Origin: Magnetococcales bacterium
GTDB taxonomy: Bacteria; Pseudomonadota; Magnetococcia; Magnetococcales; JADFYX01
Reading direction: 5' to 3'
NCBI GenBank assembly: GCA_015231305.1
Contig: JADGBW010000026.1
Coordinates: 1 to 34,090, forward strand
DNA length: 34,090 bases
Shown: positions 16,885 to 25,377 of the stretch, piece after piece
How positions within the stretch are numbered: position 1 is the first letter of the stretch
How the letters are laid out: each line of letters opens with the position of its first letter
Program-made: the position numbers and the translations under genes
Notes under the pieces: generated by a model
Database searches by the model: none
Told to the model about the DNA's origin: nothing
What the model saw: the letters and a program-made list of their open reading frames with translations, nothing else

Positions 16885-19325
16885 GAGTTAAGAGACAATA
16901 TCCTTGGCATACTCTGCTAGCTATAACACTGCTTATTATTCCAATTTTTGTTGGTGGCTGTAAAACAACCAATGAGAAAAAATGGGATGGCTTGAGTAGC
17001 AATGCAAAGACCAGCAAAGCTGATAAAATTAATATTGCGCGTATGGTTCACTTAAGAACCCAGCAAGGGGATAAAATTTCCCTAGCGTCAAACAAGCCAC
17101 TAACTTATCAAGTGTTTCGTTTAAGTAAGCCTAATAGGGTTGTTTTGGTTTTTCCTAAGGCCACTTTAGGGCCAACTGTCCAGCCCACTGTTATACGTGG
17201 TAGTACATTAACGGGTCTGTTTCCTTCTGAGGAAAAAACAGGTGGCAGCCGACTTGAGGTGACTTTAAAAGATGAAATAGAGTATGAAGTAATAGAGCGT
17301 GATGATGGGCTTGATATTATATTTATTAGTGAAAGCAAACAGTTGCCAAATGCAAAAGCTAAAATTAATAACTTGGCAGTTAACCATCAACAAAGTAGCA
17401 CACAATTGCGACTGCTCGGTGAAGGAAAATTTGAGATACCACCCAAAGTTTTTCGTTTAAACAACCCCCCTCGACTTGTAGTAGATATGGTTGGGGTAGA
17501 AGGCCCAGAACACGGTCGGCGTTTTGTTGTTAACTCTCCCTATGTATTAAATGCAGTGTTAATGGGAGGCCCACAAAAAACCAGATTGGTAGTGGAGCTT
17601 GTGGATGCTGTAGTCGGTTATCGGATTGAGCAAGAGGCAGGTATGCCTGTAATTATCTTAGGCCGTAAGATAAACAGTGCCCAAGATATGAAAGGGGAGA
17701 GAGAGCCAAAGCAAAATGGTGTTTATAATGTGCAGTTTACCCGTGATGGGCCAGGAGCATTAGTACGCGTTCTTCTCAACAATCGTGGTGGGCCACTAAA
17801 AACCCGCCGTGAGGGGGGAAAGCTATTTCTCTCTTTTGCTAACACTCCAGTAGCAAAATCACTGTTACGGCGTATGGATGTCCGATCTTTTGGTGGCCCG
17901 GTGTTATATGTTGATACCCAAAGTCGAGAGGGTAGTACATTTGTAGTGGTGATCTTAGACAAAATTGCGAGCCGCCATGAAGTGTTGGAAAAAGGTGGGG
18001 AGGTTTTGGTCCGTATTCATCCTGCCCCTATTGAAAGCGAGGAGAATTCATCGCCTTTTACAGGTAATAAAATATCTTTAGATTTTAAAGATATAGATGT
18101 GCAAAATGCATTGCGTATTATTGCTGAAGTAAGTGATTTAAATATTATTCTTTCCGATTCAGTAAGTGGCACAATAACCATGCGCTTAGTTGATGTGCCT
18201 TGGGACCAAGCGTTGGAGTTAATATTAGAGGCAAAAGGTTTAGGCCGGGTTAAACAGGGCAATGTGCTGCGTGTTGCACCTCTTGCAGAGATTAAATCTT
18301 CCACTCAGGCTCGTATACAAGCTAAACAGAGTGTACAGCAGCTTGAACCCTTTGTTACAGAGATGATTCCCGTTAGTTTTGCTGCTGGTGAGGATATAAA
18401 GGCTCTGCTTATGGAGGGGGACCAAAAGCGTGGAACCCGGTTGGTTTCAAGTGGTGGAACAGTATCCATAGATAAGCGGACCAACACCCTTATTATTAAA
18501 GACACCGCAGGAAATATGTCAAAAATCAGGGATATGGTAAAAAAACTAGATAAACCCATAGCCCAAGTGTTAATTGAAGCGCGTATAGTTGAGGTTGACC
18601 GTAACTCTAAAGATGAGTTTGGCATAAATTGGGGCTTTGCTGCAAAAACAACCGATGGTGGGTTTGCTGTATCAGATAGTGCCGAAAACGCCTATGAAGC
18701 TCATATAGCCACTGCTGGCACTAGCAACCCACGGGCAAGGCTAACTACCGCTACACCATCTAATGTAAACTTAATGCCTGCTGCTTCAACAGCACGTATT
18801 GGTGCTCATGTTGGTGGCTTATCTCCATTAATTGATCTTGATATTGAAATTGCTGCACTTGAGGAGAATAACAAGGCCAAGACGATATCAAGCCCAAGAG
18901 TGTTAACAACCAACAACAAGATAGCCAGTATCAGCCAGGGAATTAAGGTTCCCTACACTATAGTTGAAGATGGAGTTAAGACTACCACGTTTGTTGAGGC
19001 AAAATTAAGCTTGGAAGTTACCCCCCATGTAACACCAGATAGCTACATAACCTTGCAGATAAATGCAACAAACGATTCCATCGCCTCTTTAGGGCCGCCA
19101 CCATCAGTTAACACCAAGACTATAAACACCCAAGCCCTTGTTTTTGATGGTGAAACTATTGTTCTTGGTGGTATTTTTCAAAATAATCAGGTTCGCAATA
19201 AAGCTGGTGTACCCGGTTTGCGAAACCTACCCCTACTTGGCTGGATGTTTGAAAGTAATGCAGATGCTGATAATCAGTCTGAACTGCTAATTTTTATTAC
19301 TCCACATATTATTCATCCTAAATAA
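16881..19325 (+). CDS. pilQ: Type IV pilus secretin PilQ, probable lipoprotein
   Basis: Outer-membrane channel through which the pilus exits, 814 residues. An export signal ends in a lipobox-like VGGC (Cys27). Two AMIN domains (about 55-150 and 163-260) and a third AMIN-like segment (280-383) would bind peptidoglycan. A secretin N-terminal (STN-like) domain follows at about 398-465 and a NOLW domain at about 495-590. The secretin barrel is at 595-814, with VPGLRNLPLLGWMF and ELLIFITPHII at its end. A lipidated PilQ is unusual and could explain the lack of a pilotin gene nearby. It overlaps pilP by 4 nt; aroB follows after 12 nt. Confidence 0.95.
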   Translation: MRVKRQYPWHTLLAITLLIIPIFVGGCKTTNEKKWDGLSSNAKTSKADKINIARMVHLRTQQGDKISLASNKPLTYQVFRLSKPNRVVLVFPKATLGPTVQPTVIRGSTLTGLFPSEEKTGGSRLEVTLKDEIEYEVIERDDGLDIIFISESKQLPNAKAKINNLAVNHQQSSTQLRLLGEGKFEIPPKVFRLNNPPRLVVDMVGVEGPEHGRRFVVNSPYVLNAVLMGGPQKTRLVVELVDAVVGYRIEQEAGMPVIILGRKINSAQDMKGEREPKQNGVYNVQFTRDGPGALVRVLLNNRGGPLKTRREGGKLFLSFANTPVAKSLLRRMDVRSFGGPVLYVDTQSREGSTFVVVILDKIASRHEVLEKGGEVLVRIHPAPIESEENSSPFTGNKISLDFKDIDVQNALRIIAEVSDLNIILSDSVSGTITMRLVDVPWDQALELILEAKGLGRVKQGNVLRVAPLAEIKSSTQARIQAKQSVQQLEPFVTEMIPVSFAAGEDIKALLMEGDQKRGTRLVSSGGTVSIDKRTNTLIIKDTAGNMSKIRDMVKKLDKPIAQVLIEARIVEVDRNSKDEFGINWGFAAKTTDGGFAVSDSAENAYEAHIATAGTSNPRARLTTATPSNVNLMPAASTARIGAHVGGLSPLIDLDIEIAALEENNKAKTISSPRVLTTNNKIASISQGIKVPYTIVEDGVKTTTFVEAKLSLEVTPHVTPDSYITLQINATNDSIASLGPPPSVNTKTINTQALVFDGETIVLGGIFQNNQVRNKAGVPGLRNLPLLGWMFESNADADNQSELLIFITPHIIHPK

Positions 19326-19337
19326 TTTGTTAATTAA

Positions 19338-20435
19338 ATGACCATTAAAACTCTGCCACTTTTGTTAGGCGATAGATCATACGACATAGTTATAGGTGCA
19401 AACCTACTTGAATCATTGGGGGAGAGGTTGCAGCCTTTGCTTTTGGGTAGGCAGATATGTGTTGTGAGCAACAAAACAGTTGCTCCAATCTATTTGGCAC
19501 AAGTAATAGACTCGCTACACAGCAGTGGTTTTTCTACTGTTGAAATAATTTTACCAGATGGTGAGAATTATAAAAATTGGGAGTATCTAGCAAAAATATT
19601 TGATGCATTTATTGAAAATAGCTTTGAGAGGTCAGCAACAATTCTTGCTTTAGGTGGTGGTGTAGTGGGGGATATGAGCGGTTATGCTGCGGCATCACTG
19701 TTGCGTGGTGTAAATTTTGTGCAAGTTCCTACAACCCTGCTGTCACAGGTAGATGCTTCGGTGGGTGGTAAAACTGGTATAAACCACCCTTTGGGAAAAA
19801 ACTTAATTGGTGCTTTTTATCAACCAAAAATGGTTGTAATGGATACTGAGACTTTAAAAACTCTATCTCCACGTGATTTTAGCTCTGGGCTGGCTGAGGT
19901 TATTAAATATGGCATAATTTGGGATGCCGATTTTTTTAGCTACCTAGAGAAAAATATGCCAGCAATTCTTAAAAAAGATGCAGCCACATTAACTCACCTA
20001 CTCTACACATGTTGTTCTATTAAAGCTGATGTTGTAGCTCAAGATGAACGAGAAACAGGAACAAGAGCACTGCTTAACTTGGGCCATACTTTTGGCCATG
20101 CTATTGAAACACTAGCAGGATATGGCAATATTTTACATGGTGAAGGTGTAGCAATCGGTATGATTATGGCTGCTCAATTAGCCCAAATACGTGGGCTGTG
20201 CGATCAACAAACAGTAGAGCGGATAAAACAGCTTATAAAAAATGCTAATCTACCTGTTTCAGCTCCTAACCATTTTTCCCCTGACGATTATCTAAAAGCA
20301 ATGGGACGAGACAAAAAAGTAAGTGCTGGTAAAATTAGGGTTATTTTAAATGGTAAAATTGGTCAAGCCAAGATATATAGCGATATACCACATTCGCAGA
20401 TTAAACAGGCTATTGCTGCACATAGTGAAGAATAG
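19338..20435 (+). CDS. aroB: 3-dehydroquinate synthase AroB
   Basis: Second enzyme of the shikimate pathway, converting DAHP to 3-dehydroquinate with NAD and a divalent metal. 365 residues. NAD-binding GGGVVGD (106-112) and the family signature PTTLLSQVDASVGGKTGIN (131-149) are intact. Likely metal ligands are Glu187 (LAEVIKYG), His250 (NLGHTFGHAIE) and His267 (LHGEG), matching E. coli Glu184/His247/His264. It directly follows pilQ. In many gammaproteobacteria aroK sits between pilQ and aroB; here it is missing. Confidence 0.97.
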   Translation: MTIKTLPLLLGDRSYDIVIGANLLESLGERLQPLLLGRQICVVSNKTVAPIYLAQVIDSLHSSGFSTVEIILPDGENYKNWEYLAKIFDAFIENSFERSATILALGGGVVGDMSGYAAASLLRGVNFVQVPTTLLSQVDASVGGKTGINHPLGKNLIGAFYQPKMVVMDTETLKTLSPRDFSSGLAEVIKYGIIWDADFFSYLEKNMPAILKKDAATLTHLLYTCCSIKADVVAQDERETGTRALLNLGHTFGHAIETLAGYGNILHGEGVAIGMIMAAQLAQIRGLCDQQTVERIKQLIKNANLPVSAPNHFSPDDYLKAMGRDKKVSAGKIRVILNGKIGQAKIYSDIPHSQIKQAIAAHSEE

Positions 20436-20597
20436 TAATAAAAATTACTGCTACTATTAGAAAGTACGTATTCTGTTTTTTGTATACATTGTTTAGGTAA
20501 TTTTTCATGAAATTATAGGGTTAAGTGTTGCCTTGTGGCGTTTTTATATGTAGACTAGAAAAAAAAGTGTTTGTTTTTTTATTTTTAAGGCAACTAT

Positions 20598-21011
20598 ATG
20601 AGTATAAAACTAGTACAGCTACCAGAGCAGTATCGACTAGGCCATAAATACATTGATGGTCAACATGAAATACTTTTTCAGCTTTTCAAAGAGCTATCTG
20701 AGTACTGTAAAGATACTGAATATGATATTGAGCTTGAAATTATATTATTATCTCTAAAGACTTATGTTGATACTCATTTTCGCTATGAAGAGAATCTTAT
20801 GGAGTCTTTAGGCTATATTAATATCGAAACCCATAAGTTAGAACATAGTAAACTAGAGAAGCAAGTTGTAGAGAAGTTTGATAAATTTTCTACACTATCC
20901 AATAAAGATGAAATGATGGTTTTTGCACTGGATCTTAAAGGGTTTTTAATGCATTGGCTTTTGGAGCATATTGCTGAAACAGACAGAACTTTTTGCGAAA
21001 CTCTTAATTAA
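20598..21011 (+). CDS. Bacteriohemerythrin
   Basis: A single-domain hemerythrin of 137 residues binding a di-iron centre that carries O2; roles include oxygen delivery or sensing. All seven ligands are present with standard spacing: His23 (IDGQH), His60 and Glu64 (HFRYEE), His79 and His83 (HKLEH), His124 and Asp129 (HIAETD). No membrane segment is visible. AAGG precedes the ATG. It is followed after 69 nt by a STAS protein gene, probably in the same transcript because the first good terminator comes after both. Confidence 0.93.
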   Translation: MSIKLVQLPEQYRLGHKYIDGQHEILFQLFKELSEYCKDTEYDIELEIILLSLKTYVDTHFRYEENLMESLGYINIETHKLEHSKLEKQVVEKFDKFSTLSNKDEMMVFALDLKGFLMHWLLEHIAETDRTFCETLN

Positions 21012-21080
21012 TCAAAAAGGGGCTACGGCTCAAAGGATAGGAATGATGCTTAACTTGCATTATACCAATGGTAACCAAAC

Positions 21081-21344
21081 ATGATAATAAAGATTCCCAA
21101 CCCATTTAATTTCCAGGCTAGAAAAACTTTTTTACCTCAAATCAAAGCAAACCCTGCTGGCGAAGAATTAATTCTTGATTTTGAAGGTGTTACTACCCTC
21201 GATAGTGCAGCACTTGGTATGTTACTGATGGCAAGAGAGCAAACAAAAGATACTTCTTCTCGAGTCTCTTTGATAAACTGTAACGATTCAGTAAAGCAGA
21301 TTTTAGAAGTTGCGCAGTTTCATATGCTTTTTAAAATTTCATAA
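21081..21344 (+). CDS. Stand-alone STAS domain protein (anti-sigma factor antagonist-like)
   Basis: 87 residues, one STAS domain. The conserved loop DFEGVTTLDSAALGMLLM (33-50) places the phosphorylatable Ser at position 42, as in SpoIIAA-type antagonists. Such proteins act in partner switching with a serine kinase and phosphatase, often controlling sigma factors or c-di-GMP outputs. No such partner is in the window. An in-frame stop lies just before the ATG, so this start is the only one possible. Confidence 0.8.
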   Translation: MIIKIPNPFNFQARKTFLPQIKANPAGEELILDFEGVTTLDSAALGMLLMAREQTKDTSSRVSLINCNDSVKQILEVAQFHMLFKIS

Positions 21345-21404
21345 AATCTCACTTTTTTATTAAATAATATTATAAACTGTTTTTTAGTTGAGATATAAAT
21401 TTTA

Positions 21405-21444
21405 AAACAAAAAACCCTTTGAATTATCAAAGGGTTTTTTGTTT
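21405..21444 (+). terminator. Rho-independent terminator after hemerythrin-STAS
   Basis: A perfect 18-bp stem (21405-21422 with 21427-21444) has a 4-nt loop ATTA and a CCCTTTGA/TCAAAGGG core, flanked by A6 and T6 tracts. It is the clearest terminator in the window, 60 nt after the STAS stop. The symmetric A and T tracts would allow action in both directions. Confidence 0.9.
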
Positions 21445-21578
21445 GGTATGTTAAAAAAGAAGTTGTAGTCATAGCTCATATGCTTCATTACACTATAGCT
21501 TATTATAAAAAAGTATTTGTAAGCTGAATGTAGTAGCTTTCTGAGAGTACCTATTTTATTTGTGACTATGTATTGAGG

Positions 21579-21607
21579 TATGCTAAGGCGAGTAAGTGGA
21601 TAGCATA
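21579..21607. promoter_or_regulatory. 7-bp inverted repeat upstream of the adenylate cyclase gene
   Basis: TATGCTA (21579-21585) and TAGCATA (21601-21607) are perfect inverted arms 15 nt apart, about 85 nt before the start codon. This could be a regulator binding site or an mRNA hairpin. The remaining spacer (21445-21691) is AT-rich with no gene and no consensus promoter seen. Confidence 0.3.
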
Positions 21608-21691
21608 TAGTTAGCTGTGATATACCTTGGCAGAGTTCAATGGGGTTCATTGCCCAAAATTTTCCTTAGGAAGTATCCGGGAGTCCAATTT

Positions 21692-23944
21692 ATGGGTCTA
21701 AAAAATGGGTTGAATCTATTTGTTGGCCAGCTAATAGGTGTTGTAGCTCTTCTGGTAATAATATTCCTTGGGGTAGTGGCATCGTTTTACTACACCAACA
21801 CCCAGATGTTAACCAACTTTGGCGCAGTAATGGAAGAAGAGAGCGAGCGCAATACCCTCATGCGTGTGCAAATGCTTGTGAATTTAGCAAGACAAGCTGA
21901 GAAGAGTTTCCAGGCCAAACAAAATCAGGAAGATGCCAATCAAATGATTCTCCATCTTGACATTGCATTAAAGGAATTTGTTGAGATGAATCAAAAAAGC
22001 GGAGTTTCTCATACTGCTGGGGAAAAGGAAAAACTAGCACCAGTAAAGGGGCTAATAGAGAAATATCTTATCAGCGTTAAAAAATCTTTAACTCTATGGC
22101 AGGCACGTGGATTTACACGCAACGAAGGGGTCAGCCTTACGTTGCGCAAGGCTGCTTATGATGGTCTGCGCAGTAGCCTTGCCTTCTATAACACATCTGG
22201 CTTACAAGCACTGCTGGACCGCATGCGCTGGCAAGAGTACGAGTTCTATTTATACTGGTCGCCACGGTTTGTCTCAAACATCCGCTCCCTGATAGTAGAT
22301 TTCCGAAATTTGCAAGAGGAGTCTCAATTGGATGCGACGTTAAACAGCGAGTTAAGTGACACAATTAATTCATACGAGACAGAGCTAATACGTCTTTCCC
22401 ATATGAGTAAAGGTAGTTCCCACAAGGTTTTGGAGAGACAAGCAAAAAAAATTGGCAAAATCTTGGCCGACCACTCTATTCGAGACTTCAACTATCTTTT
22501 GCGAACTCTTCTTTATTATGAAATGGAATACCGGGAATTGGGGCGGCAACAAAAACACATAAACGGAGTAAGCTCTACACTTAGCTTGTTAAACGGACGA
22601 ATAGATGCATCCGAAATTAATCCTGAAGAGAAAAAAAGGTTAAAAACAGCGGTACTTAGCTACCGTAAAGCTTTTGTCAAACTAACGCAGTTGGATAGTG
22701 AAATTGCTGTATTAATGGATGAAGCTAACCATATAATGGGGCAATTGACCCCTGCTATCCAACAGGCAGTTGATGAAGAAAGCAAAGTTATGGAGCAGAT
22801 ACGTGAACGTAGCCAAGCTAGCAGTCGTCTCCATAATATTATCAACTTAGTGGTTATTGGCTGTATGGTAATTATGGCAGTTATCCTTGTTGCATGGATG
22901 GTTAGCCGTTTGGGGGGTAAAGTTAGCCTTATTGGTTCTGTTTTAGCGCAAATTGCCAAGGGAAATTTTGATGTAAGCATAAGTTCACCACCAAAAAGCC
23001 AACGTGATGAGTTGGATCAGATAGCATATGATGTTGGTGTGGTAGCCACAAGCTTGCAAGAAACCATGGGGCAGTTACATAGCCGAAATACAGAACTAGA
23101 AGCTATCTCTAAAAAACTGGCTAAATATCTTTCACCTCAGGTCTATGCCTCAATTTTTTCAGGTCGCCAAGAGGTTCTTATTCAATCTCAGCGGAAAAAA
23201 TTAACTATTTTCTTTTCAGATATTGTCGGCTTTACCAGCACAACCGATAGTATGGAATCCGAAGAGCTAACAACTCTGCTTAACGCTTACCTTAACGAGA
23301 TGTCTAAAATAGCTCTAGATTACGGCGGTACAATTGATAAGTTTATTGGTGATGCCATCATGATATTTTTTGGTGATCCTGAGAGCAGTGGTGACAAGGC
23401 AGACGCTATGGCTTGTGTTAGTATGGCTATCACCATGCGTGATAGGTTGCGGACTCTACGTAAGATATGGAGGGATGAGCAAGGTTTTTCCAGGCCGTTC
23501 AGTATCAGAATCGGCATCACCACAGGTTATTGTACTGTGGGCAATTTCGGCAGTGATGAGCGAATGGATTACACAATTATAGGTGGCAACGTTAATTTAG
23601 CAAGCCGTCTAGAGCATAAGGCCGACCCTGATTCTATCCTAATTTCCCACGAAACCTATGCCTTAGTTAAAGATAAGATTGTCTGCACACCCCAGGAGGA
23701 GATTCAGGTAAAAGGTATCTCTCACCCTGTTAGCACCTATCGAGTTGAAGGTTTTGTTGATTCTGCGTCTGAATTTAAGTTACAGTTAGAACTAACGGGC
23801 GAAGGCTTTGCCGTAAAGGTAGACAGCACACGCTTGGATACACAAAAACGGGCAAAACTGGCAAGCAAACTAGAGGATGTAGCATACAAACTTAGACAGC
23901 AAGTTATAACCTCAGGTGACACCAAAAACCCAAAGGTCGACTAA
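21692..23944 (+). CDS. Membrane-bound class III adenylate cyclase with HAMP domain
   Basis: Predicted to make cAMP from ATP. The ATG at 21692 is chosen over the in-frame ATG at 21617 because GGGAG lies 7 nt upstream and the product then starts directly before TM1; this gives 750 residues. TM1 about 10-34; a long helical periplasmic sensor (about 35-380); TM2 about 383-405; HAMP to about 460. The catalytic domain (about 480-690) has metal-binding Asp in FFSDIVGFTS (about 510) and GDAIMIFF (about 554), the adenine-selecting Lys in GGTIDKFIGDA and Asp in DYTIIGG, and transition-state Asn/Arg in NVNLASRLE. A charged tail follows. Confidence 0.92.
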   Translation: MGLKNGLNLFVGQLIGVVALLVIIFLGVVASFYYTNTQMLTNFGAVMEEESERNTLMRVQMLVNLARQAEKSFQAKQNQEDANQMILHLDIALKEFVEMNQKSGVSHTAGEKEKLAPVKGLIEKYLISVKKSLTLWQARGFTRNEGVSLTLRKAAYDGLRSSLAFYNTSGLQALLDRMRWQEYEFYLYWSPRFVSNIRSLIVDFRNLQEESQLDATLNSELSDTINSYETELIRLSHMSKGSSHKVLERQAKKIGKILADHSIRDFNYLLRTLLYYEMEYRELGRQQKHINGVSSTLSLLNGRIDASEINPEEKKRLKTAVLSYRKAFVKLTQLDSEIAVLMDEANHIMGQLTPAIQQAVDEESKVMEQIRERSQASSRLHNIINLVVIGCMVIMAVILVAWMVSRLGGKVSLIGSVLAQIAKGNFDVSISSPPKSQRDELDQIAYDVGVVATSLQETMGQLHSRNTELEAISKKLAKYLSPQVYASIFSGRQEVLIQSQRKKLTIFFSDIVGFTSTTDSMESEELTTLLNAYLNEMSKIALDYGGTIDKFIGDAIMIFFGDPESSGDKADAMACVSMAITMRDRLRTLRKIWRDEQGFSRPFSIRIGITTGYCTVGNFGSDERMDYTIIGGNVNLASRLEHKADPDSILISHETYALVKDKIVCTPQEEIQVKGISHPVSTYRVEGFVDSASEFKLQLELTGEGFAVKVDSTRLDTQKRAKLASKLEDVAYKLRQQVITSGDTKNPKVD

Positions 23945-23962
23945 AAAAGTTGCTGCTCAACT
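23943..23962 (-). terminator. Possible terminator of the minus-strand signalling block
   Basis: Read on the minus strand, AGTTG-agcag-CAACT is followed by a run of six T. It lies about 285 nt beyond the GGDEF gene, at the stop of the convergent cyclase gene. The stem is only 5 bp, so the call is weak. Confidence 0.3.
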
Positions 23963-24245
23963 CATATCCAACCATTTATCCTATAAACGGCAGTTGGTAG
24001 TGCGTGCATAGTGTAATCTATTGATTTATCTGGTGTATAAGGGTAAATCGCGGCCACCTTATTGGTGACAAGACTTTCCCCTGATAGATCAACCTACTGT
24101 GGCACTTTTTTGTATCTCGATAAAAGTATAACTGTGGTTAGGGTTTAGTCTCCCAAAGCATTTGTAATGATAGTTGGTTTTTTGAAATAAATGTTGTTAT
24201 CAATCTCTGCTTGAATTTTATTTATAAAACTTGGAGAAAGAATGT
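23945..24245. other. 301-bp convergent intergenic region
   Basis: This spacer between the stops of the adenylate cyclase and GGDEF genes contains the weak minus-strand terminator at its left end and copy 2 of the dispersed element (24024-24068). No gene is visible. Since both flanking genes end here, a transcript of its own or a repeat insertion would explain its length. Confidence 0.4.
24024..24068 (+). repeat. Dispersed element, copy 2
   Basis: The core gcggccaccttattggtga (24050-24068) matches 17 of 19 positions with 2048-2066, with the shared upstream word ATTTATCTG (24024-24032). One of the two differences (G to A in the loop of CACC-ttatt-GGTG) leaves the palindrome intact. Confidence 0.55.
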
Positions 24246-25202
24246 TTATAACTTGCTTTCTCCTTTATTATTAGTTTGTTTATTGCTTGTTTCACTGTAG
24301 AGCCAGCAACAATTTCGACCTCTGTTTTTGGCAATGTACATGGCATTGTCAGCATTACGAAGTAACGTTTCTGAGTCTTCGCCATCTTCGGGAAATATGG
24401 CTATACCAATGGAGCCAGAAATTTCAACTTTTTTGCCTTTTAAGTTAAAAGGGTTTTGTAATGATTGTAGAATTTTATCAGCAACATCACATGGATTTCC
24501 AATTCCAGACAAATCTGAAAGAATTACGGTAAACTCATCTCCCCCTAAGCGGGCGACGGTATCAGATTGGCGTACACAATCTGTCATTCTGTGTGCTACT
24601 TCTTTTAAAAGTTGGTCACCTGCAGCGTGGCCCAACTCATCGTTAACCCATTTAAAACGATCCAGATCAATAAACATAAGTCCAAATTTGATTTGACGGC
24701 GAAGACCCATAGAAATAGCAGACTCTAAACGGTCCAAGAAGAGTGTCCGGTTGGGCAGACCTGTTAGTGAATCGTGAGTAGCTTGATGGTGAATTTGATC
24801 TTGAGCTTCCTTACGTTCAAAAAGAATGCGTAGACGTTGACGTAGTACAGCCCAGTGAATAGGTTTGGTAATAAAATCTTCAGCTCCTGCTGTAAAAGCC
24901 CTATCTACTGATTTTTCGTCGGATAGGGACGTTACCATGACTATGGGGACTTGCCTACTACCAGGAAAAGTTCTGATCATCTCACAAGCATGAAAACCAT
25001 CCATTTCTGGCATGTTTGCATCCAATAAAGCTAGGTCAGGATGGTGTGTCTGAAAGGCTTCTACTGCCTCATGTCCATTGTTTGCAAGAATTGATTCATA
25101 CCCGTTCTGGTCTAAGAATGATTCAATTAAATCTAGTATTAATTCATCGTCATCAGCAACTAGAACAAGCGGTCTTTTGGATGTTGTTTTATAGTTGTTC
25201 AT
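24246..25202 (-). CDS. Response regulator with GGDEF diguanylate cyclase output
   Basis: Phosphorylation-controlled c-di-GMP synthase, 318 residues from the ATG at 25202, which has GGAG about 8 nt upstream; a TTG four codons earlier is less likely. The receiver (about 10-125) has phospho-acceptor Asp61 (LALLDANMPEMDG) and Lys113 (TKPI). The GGDEF domain (about 145-305) has DSLTGLPNR, an intact active site GGDEF (220-224) and the RxxD inhibitory site RQSD (211-214), five residues upstream. It is the last gene of the minus-strand block, 163 nt after the soluble hybrid kinase gene, so it may also have its own promoter. Confidence 0.95.
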   Translation of the reverse strand: MNNYKTTSKRPLVLVADDDELILDLIESFLDQNGYESILANNGHEAVEAFQTHHPDLALLDANMPEMDGFHACEMIRTFPGSRQVPIVMVTSLSDEKSVDRAFTAGAEDFITKPIHWAVLRQRLRILFERKEAQDQIHHQATHDSLTGLPNRTLFLDRLESAISMGLRRQIKFGLMFIDLDRFKWVNDELGHAAGDQLLKEVAHRMTDCVRQSDTVARLGGDEFTVILSDLSGIGNPCDVADKILQSLQNPFNLKGKKVEISGSIGIAIFPEDGEDSETLLRNADNAMYIAKNRGRNCCWLYSETSNKQTNNKGESKL

Positions 25203-25377
25203 TTGCAACTCCAACTAAATTTTGAACATTTCTGCAAATCACTAATTTTTAATTCAACAATGGTCATATCACTATTCTAAACATGTTGATTGTTAAGGTA
25301 GGTGAACCAGACAAATAAAATATCTTTTATGATGATATAGATGGATAAACATAAAAATGGAGAAAGGAAGAATTTTT

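Noticed and set aside
21617-21691. Upstream in-frame ATG for the adenylate cyclase.
   Set aside because: It adds 25 residues with no membrane or domain character and lacks a ribosome binding site, whereas 21692 has GGGAG at good spacing.
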